Notes under the pieces: generated by a model
Told to the model about the DNA's origin: nothing
Databases searched by the model: none
The model's input: only the letters and a program-made list of their open reading frames with translations
In this document: one piece after another, positions 24,173 to 32,665 of the stretch
Position numbering within the stretch: position 1 is the first letter of the stretch
How the letters are laid out: every line of letters begins with the position of its first letter
Origin: Larimichthys crocea
Taxonomy: Eukaryota > Chordata > Actinopteri > Sciaenidae
Assembly (NCBI RefSeq): GCF_000972845.2
Contig: NC_040016.1
Coordinates: 124,001 to 188,000 of the forward strand
Length of the DNA stretch: 64,000 nt
Direction: 5' to 3'
Program-made: the position numbers and the translations under genes

Positions 24173-26276
24173 GTGAAATGTGCAGATGGTCGTTCAGATG
24201 TACTTATGACTCGTGTACTTGACCGTACTGACTCTGTTTGCTGTGTCTAACTGGGTCTGATCCTGGTTGGACCCTGTTCCCTATATATCCTGTTGTGCTT
24301 TGAAGTGAAAGTGATGTCATGTGTTCTTTGATGTTCTAGAACAATTTGCATATAAGTTGTGGCATATCAGGATATCGCATATAAGGGCATGGAACCTTTG
24401 ATCAACCATCAAAAACATGTTATTGTTCAAAGTTGTTTGATTTAATTTAAATGCAACAATTTGCTGTTCAGAAAAAATGGCTTCCATGGCACAGAGAGCT
24501 TCATGGATCAAGACTACAACAAAAACAACAACAAAAAAAGTGACATTCTTTCAAGCTTCAGCCAATCATACAAGTCATATTCCCACAACGTTACAGGTTA
24601 GGGTTAGGGTTGCAATTTCAATCTATGGAATGAATTTATTTATTATTTTCTGTTTGGAAATCACTGATAGGAAATCTCACTCTGCTTTATTTATATCTGA
24701 AACAAAGAAATATAACAGGCTACAGAGTAAAGATTTAACAACCACAAAATAAAAACTGTAAACAAGAGGTGGAGGCGACAGGACGATGTTGTGTTGATAA
24801 AGTGGAGATAACTGGTGATGGTCTAAGGAGACATGCGAGGCTGGAGGGAACTGTGCTGTTCAATCATCAATACTACAGTCAATCAACTGAAACATGAACA
24901 GGGACGTGCTGACAGTGGAACAGTCTCTTTGCTTTCAAACACATACATGGTGAACACGGCACTCATTCTGCTGGCTTTCCAACTGTCATCACTGTTTCAC
25001 TGCAACAACAACAAAGTGAAAATGAGTTGATGTGATCCAAACCAAAAACAAAAGTGAATTGACAGGAAATAACTTGAATGACAGAAGTTTTCTGTTCTGC
25101 AAACTGTAAACAAATCAGTGAAACTGCAACATTATCTGTGAACCAAATTGTCATTTCAAGTTTTTGGAGACAGTGATGGTATTTTCATTTTGCTGTACGA
25201 TTTATACTGTATTTCCTGCTTTCTGAAGTAACACACATTTTGTAAAATGAGAATAATGACCTGTAACTAAACATGTGGCTCATGGAAAACATTAAATGTA
25301 AACATGTTAGAATTTACTGTATTAAATAAGTTTAGATAGATTAGATTTATTAACTTTATTATCCACAACAGGGAAATTCTCAATAGCAAATTATTAATAG
25401 TAATGAATAAATCAGTTCCTGAAGTGTGAATCATGTATAATGTACAAGTATACTTAGAGAGTTATTTATCAGACAAATGTCGTTAGAAATAAAGAGATGG
25501 TCAAAACAAAACAGTACAGTAATGGGCACTTACCAGCACAGAAAGGTTTATTACACCCCCAGAAAATACAGAGAAGTAGAACATGGACATTTATTTTTTG
25601 TTCTTTCAACAAATCAGGAAGCCCCACATGGAAGCAGGGCATCAAAAAGATGAGTTTACACTCTTATTAATTCTTCCCACGGAAATCTTAGTAAAAGGTG
25701 AACGATTTATACGATCTGAAGAGAAATCAGAGTAATCTAATGTCTCAAACCTGAGAGGATGATCACTTGAACAGGGACACGCACTTTACTGCTGCTGTCC
25801 ATTCATGTTGAGCCCACAAGTAAAACAGAACGAACTCACACACACGGAGATGGATGTAAACTTTACACTGCTTAACTAAGAAACCTGAAACGTTCAGACA
25901 AAGGATTTGATATAACAGAAGAAGAAGATTACACTTCCAGTCTGCTGAGTGGGTGTGTCCTCCTCCAACCCACTGGGGTGGGGGGTGGGGGTGGTGGGGG
26001 GGGTGGCACCCACAACTAGTGTAAAAATAGAATGTTTTTGTAATTTTTCATAATTGCCAACACATTGATTGAGTGAACAAGTGATTGATGCCAAACCGGC
26101 AAGTTGGACCCTGTAAAAGACTTTTCTAATCATGTTGACATTTAAGCTTAATTCGTCGACTACAACAGCTGCTTTAATACTACGTCCTTTGTGTCACATC
26201 TTTTTTGAAAGGTCAAAAGAATATTTTTTTCTTAAATAAAGCTTGGAGGCGTCTGCACGCTGTGACTCAGCAGTAA

Positions 26277-26540
26277 AGTGCAGTGGCTCAGGAGGGCTGT
26301 CCATTAATCAGGTGGTTAATCCCCTGGTTCTTCCAGTCCTGCATGCTGAATTTCATTGATCGGAAAACTAAACCCCAATTGCTCCCCAAGGCACCTTGCA
26401 TGGCAGCTATGCCATCAGCGTGTGAATTGTGGTGAATGAGAGTGTAAAAGGGGGGGAGGGGCCAGGGAGGGGGGGGGGGGATTTGAGTGGATGGAACACT
26501 AGAAGGCACTACATAAGTTACAGTCCATTGACCATCTAAC
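26277..26540 (+). mobile_element. tRNA-derived SINE, left-unit copy
   Basis: Same element as 38128-38366: a head with GTGGCTCAGGAGG (box A-like) and GGTGGTTAATCCC (box B-like), and a tail GAATGAGAGTGTAAAAG...GAACACTAGAAGGCACTACA. A run of about 30 bases, mostly G, interrupts it at 26449-26481, where the right copy reads only GTGTAAAAGTGCTTTGAGTGG. Confidence 0.6.
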
Positions 26541-27301
26541 CATAATCTGGTCAGTCCTAAACTTAAATATGGATATCAAAATGAATGGCATGTTGAGGAG
26601 CCTTGAGTATTGTCTTCTATGTTGGTAATGCTATGTTCAATACATTTGTTTCTTGTCCTTATTATTGGCTTACGGTAGGTTGCAAATGGAGCTGCTATGA
26701 TACAAGAAATAGCCAGACCTATCCGACAATAAAGTAGTTTCATCATTCTGCACGGAATTTTGCTAACATAACTTAAACGCAATTAATTGAAGGTGTTAAA
26801 ACTAGATGTTGTCACAGAACTTGTTTCAAAGCGCTTATCGGATCCTATGCGGCATTTTTAAAACAAGTCTGAACTTCAACGGAATGATCAAAGAGTTCTG
26901 ACCTTTAAGAAAGACTCCTGCCTAAAGGTCATGGGCTGTTGAGGGAAGTTAAGGGGAAATTGATCAGGAAACATGCTTCAAAGCCTGGATGCAGTGTCAT
27001 GGGCAGGCGATGTCCAGGTCTGTGGGTGAGGTTCGCCACCATGGCCCCCAGAGGCACTCACCCCCCTGAGGAGAAGGGCAGACTTTATAGGATGTTTTCA
27101 CAGTGTCTTGTCATGATCAAATATAATATGCCATTGCCTGAATGAATGCTCCAACTCTGACAAAAAAAGAAAAGAAAGGAAATCCGAAGCAGAATCAACT
27201 TTTATTCGCCAGGTAGGTGAACACGACATGAGGAAGCTGACTCCGGTTTCACACTTTGCTCTCCTTTGTACAAACAAAAAACGTAGACATAAACAAGAAA
27301 A

Positions 27302-27311
27302 NNNNNNNNNN
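27302..27311. other. Assembly gap (10 Ns)
   Basis: Ten ambiguous bases. Both sides still match the right unit (ACATAAACAAGAA before, AGACAAA after, compare 39077-39098), so the gap falls inside a repeat. The fixed small size suggests an arbitrary spacer, so the true distance is unknown. Confidence 0.98.
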
Positions 27312-27320
27312 AGACAAAAC

Positions 27321-29107
27321 AAGGAAGCCATACAATAGACAGCAGTAGCAATTGACACGTATCTTATGAGCAAAGGCCAAGATCGAGAGACAGGTACAAG
27401 GGAAAAAAAAAGAAACAACACACCAAATGAGTACCAGTAACACCAAAGGTCACCGTCCAACTGCGGTTGGCGATACAGAGAGTAGACTCAGGGAGAGTTC
27501 ACGGTCCCTAACTCTCACCTGTCTTTTATACGAGCTCCTTTCCTTTGAGCCAGGTCCCTGACTGTTATGCGACCGGTTCCGATCCATTACCCACGCGAAT
27601 TTTTTACAAAAAAAAAATGCCACGCCGATAGCACATGCTGGCTTACTTTTTAAGTCAAATACCGCTTTCAGTGCCTGTTCCCCCAACGAATTTCAGATTT
27701 CTTAGCATACTTCTTTATTGTTGTCCATAAAGTGGCGAAAAAAGTGCCAGGCAACTAGACTCACAATTGAATTATGTTTCCCCCCACACACAAGATCCAT
27801 TAACTATGAAGACATATTCAATGTTAACTTGAGCAATCAAACCACAAGTTAACCATCATTAAGTTCGCTCACTATGAAACGCGTACAGGATAGGGTCGCG
27901 TCACTTCGTGCAGGACACACAGTTTTCTAAGACACGATCCCTGATTACTCATTTTCTCACATTCTGTTCCTTATTTAAACAACTTCTGGCAATAGTGTCT
28001 CAAAATTTCCAGATGTAAATAAATGTTATATCACTCACCTATTTGTTCCAATACTGTACTTATTAATGAACATTCATGTAGTTTGTAATATTCGTAGCTA
28101 GTGAGGGGGGTCTGGGGGCTTAATGCATACACTGACCAAACAATTACCGGTGCTTATCATCCCTTTTGTTGCTGTTGTGCTTTATGGCAAACATTCGGCC
28201 GTTGCTAAATGGTACCATTTAAAAGAGGAAACAATTATGGTGATTATCCTCCTTTTGTGAGGACTGCCAGGGTCCAGGAATTCACTCATGGTTTTCTGGT
28301 TTCGGCCAGGTGAAGCGCACTCCCTCATTTATTTTAACGTAAAAGTCACTGTCATAGTTACAACGATCGCACAAGACCTAGTCCATTACATTTGAATACA
28401 TGCCACGTGCCATGCTATAACAAGCCACATTATGTTGCCACTAAGCTATACGTCATCTACACAACAAAAATCGTTATCTTTTTAGATATTTTAAATATTT
28501 AACTCAACTGATCAATGTGTTAAAACGAAAAAACTGCTACAACTCTAACTGTTACATTCTAATATATAAATGCTGTACGACGCCTAAATGATTTTTCGGG
28601 GTCGTAGGGGCATCTATGACTGATGACAGCGGGGAAACACTAAATCACACCCTGCAAAATAGTGAGAGTGGACATTGGGGGGTAGACCATTTGAGATTAG
28701 TGTGGCTGGATTAAATATTTGAAGGGAATGCTCCTTAGAGGGTTTACAGGGGGAAGGGGGTGGTTTCAAGCCAAAACGCATTAAGATGTGCTGCTCTTAA
28801 TGCTTTAGCGAAAGTATCTAAACCGTTCAAAAGTAGCACTTATTGAACCATAAAGGCCACGTAGAGGCATGGTAAAAATGAGGCGTATGTATGCGTAGTG
28901 TGATATAAGCCACTGAAACTATACTTCATCTACAAACATACACAAAAAGTCTCTATCTTTTTATCCAATATTAGTAGCATGTTTAAAGAACTTTAATACG
29001 AGACCCCCATAATCACACACCTTTCTCTAGGAACCGAACGCCTTTTGTACCTTAGTATCTCGCCTTATCTATCATGCAGGACGCAGAAAGCCTAACACCA
29101 AATGGGG
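27321..29107. other. Unassigned sequence after the gap
   Basis: I recognise no gene. There is weak internal similarity between about 28400-28500 and 28870-28980 (both contain CATCTACA...CAAAAA and CTATCTTTTTA-type text), suggesting an old tandem duplication of about 470 bases. Base composition is more mixed and CpG-richer than the neighbours. The 78-codon frame at 27450-27686 (minus) has no features I can name. Confidence 0.35.
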
Positions 29108-29640
29108 AGGGTGCCGTTTGTAAAGCGTCTCGCTCTGAAAATAACAGCAACATTTTGTCACATTTAGCTAAAAACAATGTTTAAAAAACTGGTTTGAATT
29201 TTTGAGAGTCACTTTTTTTGCACATTTAGAACAATATTTGTGAACTTAGAGATATTTTAAATATTTAAATCCAAATGTTAAATGTAAAATCTAAATGCTA
29301 AATCTAAATGTTAAATATAAATCTAAATGTTAAATCTAAATCTAAATCTAAATGTTAAATATAAATATAAATCGAAATGTTAAATATAAATCGAAATGTT
29401 AAATATAAATCGAAATGTTAAATATAAATAGCATTTAGATTTAGATTTAGCATTTAGATTTTACATTTAACATTTGGATTTAAATATTTAAAATATCTCT
29501 AAGTTCACAAATATTGTTCTAAATGTGCATAAAAAGTGACTCTCAAAAATTCAAACCAGTTTTTTAAACATTGTTTTTAGCTAAATGTGACAAAATGTTG
29601 CTGTTATTTTCAGAGCGAGACGCTTTACAAACGGCACCCT
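29108..29640. mobile_element. Near-perfect 530-bp palindromic element (long inverted arms)
   Basis: The left arm starts AGGGTGCCGTTTGTAAAGCG and the right arm ends CGCTTTACAAACGGCACCCT. The arms stay complementary for about 200 bases each (through AACATTTTGTCACATTTAGC). Between them lie about 120 bases of 'AAATCGAAATGTTAAATAT'-type short tandem repeats. Transcribed, it would fold into one long hairpin. No coding frame and no obvious target-site duplication. A one-ended copy lies at 19092-19420. It looks like a foldback or long-TIR MITE. Confidence 0.85.
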
Positions 29641-30079
29641 ATATTGCACAGGCTGTCCTGTGTGTGGACCTGCAACGCGCACACTGGCTCAATTCGTGGC
29701 ATCGGTATCTAGTAGTGGCATGCCGCGGCAGATGACACTATCTGAGGCACATGCCGCTAACCTGGAGAGGCAGATGCCACTATCTGAGGCATTGATTAAT
29801 CTCTCAACTGCTGCCGCTGTGTGTGTGGCGTAATCTGGGTATGTGCAGCATGTGTAGCATTAGGGCAGGACACTAGGGGGTGGTCTTACAGGGGAACCTC
29901 GGGTTATGTTTTTGTTACAGAGCCACGGGTCAAAGTTCATGTGAGCCCACTAAAATAGAACAAAAAAAAAAACGAAACAACAACAATAAAAAATAAAAAT
30001 AAACCAGATAACATCATGAAAAATTCTATCTTTTTTTCTATTTATCTAAAGCAATAGCCTCATGGAAAGGTAATAATTA
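29641..30079. other. Spacer with a short tandem duplication
   Basis: GGCAGATG(A/C)CACTATCTGAGGCA occurs twice, at about 29727 and 29770, a two-copy repeat of about 43 bases. Near 29960 a short stretch (GAGCCCACTAAAATAGAAC) resembles 37143-37165 of the duplicated unit. No gene seen. Confidence 0.4.
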
Positions 30080-30089
30080 TCAGGGCAGA

Positions 30090-30480
30090 ATTAGTTTTTC
30101 ACCAAAACTGCTCTTTAGTGGAACCTTTTCACTCTCCTTCACACCCTGCAGAGGACACTGCTGCTTAGAACTCACTCTCCTAATCAGTCTATTGAGTCTG
30201 CTCCAGTCCCTGTCCGTGCTGCCCCCTCTCCAGCAGACCACAGCATAAAAGATGGCTGAAGCCACCACAGAGCCATAGAAAGTCCTGAGGAGAGCCCTGC
30301 ACACTCCGAAGGATCTCAGCCCCCTTAGCAGATGGAGTCGACTCTGACCCTTCTTGTAGAGAGCATGGCTGTTGTCAGTCCAGTCCAATTTATTGTTGAG
30401 ATGAACACCCAGGAATTTGTAGCTCTCCGCCATCTCTATGTCCAGTCCCTGGATGTTCACCGGTGTGAAGTGAGATGTTT
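30090..30480 (-). mobile_element. LINE reverse-transcriptase C-terminal fragment (Rex/L2/CR1-like)
   Basis: The minus frame reads PVNIQGLDIEMAESYKFLGV, HLNNKLDWTDNSHALYKKGQ, SRLHLLRGLRSFGVCRALLR and TFYGSVVASAIFYAVVCWRG. This is the 'KFLGVHL---LDW----ALYKKGQSRL-FLRRLRSF' block that follows the catalytic core in fish non-LTR retrotransposons. The catalytic FADD motif and the endonuclease are absent. The frame continues upstream only as low-complexity serine (from the GAGGAAGAAG tract), so it is a truncated dead copy. Confidence 0.8.
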
Positions 30481-30489
30481 GATGAGTGT

Positions 30490-30720
30490 GTATGCAAGGT
30501 GGGGATGAGGAGGAAGAAGAGGAGGACAAGAAAAAAGAAGAGGAGGACGAAGAGGAAGACAAAGAGTGGAAATGTCTGATGAAATTCAAGCAACAATCAT
30601 AGATCATGTTCTAGTTTATGGACTACCAATGAGGGAAGCAGGACTTGTGCAACCCAATTTGAGACAATCATCTGTGTCCACCATAGTAAGGACATTCAGA
30701 GAACAGAACAAGTACAGCAT
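30490..30720 (+). mobile_element. Tc1/IS630-type transposase N-terminal fragment
   Basis: A purine-rich run coding basic residues precedes MSDEIQATIIDHVLVYGLPM, REAGLVQPNLRQSSVSTIVR and TFREQNK. This is the helix-turn-helix region 'DEI-ATIIDHV---G---REAG--VQPNL----V--IIRTFR' repeated across fish genomes in Tc1/IS630-related elements. The DDE catalytic domain does not follow; the frame ends soon after. It directly abuts the LINE fragment. Confidence 0.65.
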
Positions 30721-30784
30721 ACTGCTGTATTTTTGTAATTGCAAATATACTGTACTACACTACATGCAGCTGTTGCAATAGATA

Positions 30785-31788
30785 TTTGTATAGTTCATCA
30801 CTGTATGTATTGTACTGCATGAATATTTTTTGTAACTGCACATGTACTTTTTGTAGAATTGCAATAAGCAAATTGTCTGTCCCTGAACACTGTGCTTTCC
30901 ATTTGTTTACAGTACTGACTGCTCAATAGGTTGCAGCATCATATCAACAAAGAACAAGAATTACAGTGTCACAGAGACAAAGGACAAGTTTGTGAGATGC
31001 AGGGTACTATACTGTAAAAATAGGCATACAAGGAGGAGAAAGAACAAAAAAATTGCAAAGAGAAAAACAGAGTAGTAATTTCTGATCAATTTTGAGCTAC
31101 TATGATAAAACATGTTTTCGTTCATCAAAAGACAATGACGGAAAAATGTACTTCTCCCTGAGAACTATATGTTTTGAACAATGTATTTTCTATTTTTTGG
31201 TGCATTGCTTACTGACTGCTTGATAGTGTATATCATTTTGATCAATTTGTTTATGCAGTTATTGCAGTGTTTGGTTTTGAGCACAGGTAAAACTGTTTTG
31301 AGGTGAAAGTTTGATTTTGCAAGAGGAGTCAGAGGTTTTGTAAATACTGCTTGAAGATGAGGTTTTGTGTTTAATATTTTAAGAAAACTGAGCAAGGTTT
31401 TTAGAAATTGTGTTTTAGCAATTGAGAAAAACTGTAAAACAGCTTCAATGTCAAATCTTTGAATTAAGTGATCTAAAATACCTCGAAAACATCTTGTTTC
31501 TCCCATTTAACTCGGTTGAACCAATTTATTTACTTGCTTCCATAGGTGTAGTACATTATAATTCTGGCAATCCAGACTATTGACATGGGCTGTGTGAGGG
31601 ATCAGACCAGATCACACAGGACAAAACACAAACAGACCTTCTGGACCAGAAGGCAAATTTCAAAAGGAGAAAATAGTGGCTGTAGTTTGGATGTATTTGT
31701 ATTTCAATTTAGCATGTTTCTGTACTTTCTGATGATATAGCATGGTATTTTTATGATTTAATACAGTAAATATTATCAATACTACATA
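30785..31788. other. Spacer before the right unit
   Basis: AT-rich sequence with no recognisable gene. It may be the remainder of the transposon started at 30490 (ACAAAGGACAAGTTTGTGAG near 30977 is typical of transposon interiors), but no catalytic motif is visible. The 113-codon minus frame at 31165-31506 is lysine- and leucine-rich and unrecognised. Confidence 0.35.
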
Positions 31789-32665
31789 TTGTTCCTTCAA
31801 ATTTGTGTGCCGCATTGCATGCCGTGTTCAGCCTCCCATCTTTGCTTTATCTGCAGGTTGTTTCATAGATTTATGGGCAAGAATATTACTAATGTTTTAT
31901 TTTTATCGTCATTTCTTGTTTGTATTTGTATTAGAAATGCTTCTATATGGGTAGCTTTCCTCACTTCATGTGTAGAAGACTTTTGAAATTGTCACAACTA
32001 AATACCATGATCTGACCTGATCTTCTAAATTGTTAGGTATTACACTCTTCAAAGATACAGTGCTTATTAATGAGGAAATTTGCTTTGATAATAGAAAAGT
32101 TTATATAAATTGTTTATCCCAAATTTTAAGAATGGTCTTAGGAGCTGAGGCTTTGAGTGATAATTCACTGTAGGTCTATAGCTATGAGCGACCCCACATT
32201 GTGGTCACGTCACATTGTTTTTACATAATCATTTTCATAATTTCTTTGGGAAATAATAGGAATAACCCCATTTTAAGTGAAACATATTATATGTACCCTA
32301 TTCAGAATGAAAATGTATGATATACATGAAAACTTTTGTTGTTTATAATGAGAATATACAGTATGTTTAATATAGTGAAACTCTTATGGGAAACATGATA
32401 AACACCATTCAATGACAAATGAGAAATATATATATTTTTTTGTTTTATTTTTTTCTTTTTTTCTTTCTTTCTTTTTTTTTTGTAGGAAACCGGAGCACCC
32501 GGAGAAAAACCTTACCAAGGGGGTGTTAGGGGTTGTGGAATGAAAGAGGGGGGGTGTTTTTTTTTTTGTTGTTGTTGATTTTACTTATGGCTTGGGAGAA
32601 ACCGGAGCACCCGGGGAAAACCTTTACCATAAGGCTATCCCAACCACTGCGATGGTGTTGCAGGG

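Larger units (their letters stand above)
20796..27320 (+). repeat. Left copy of a ~6.5-7.3 kb duplicated unit
   Basis: Colinear with 31805-39095 in the same orientation: shared start (GCCGCATTGCA), broken gene (21615-24172), shared promoter, SINE at 26277-26540, and shared end running into the N gap (AAACGTAGACATAAACAAGAA). Real structural differences exist. At 25380-25478 the text differs from 36632-36808. The MITE of 37330-37648 is mostly missing (junction near 25960-26010). G-rich runs at 25972-26008 and 26449-26481 are absent from the right unit. Elsewhere the differences I compared are mainly one-base indels. Confidence 0.85.
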
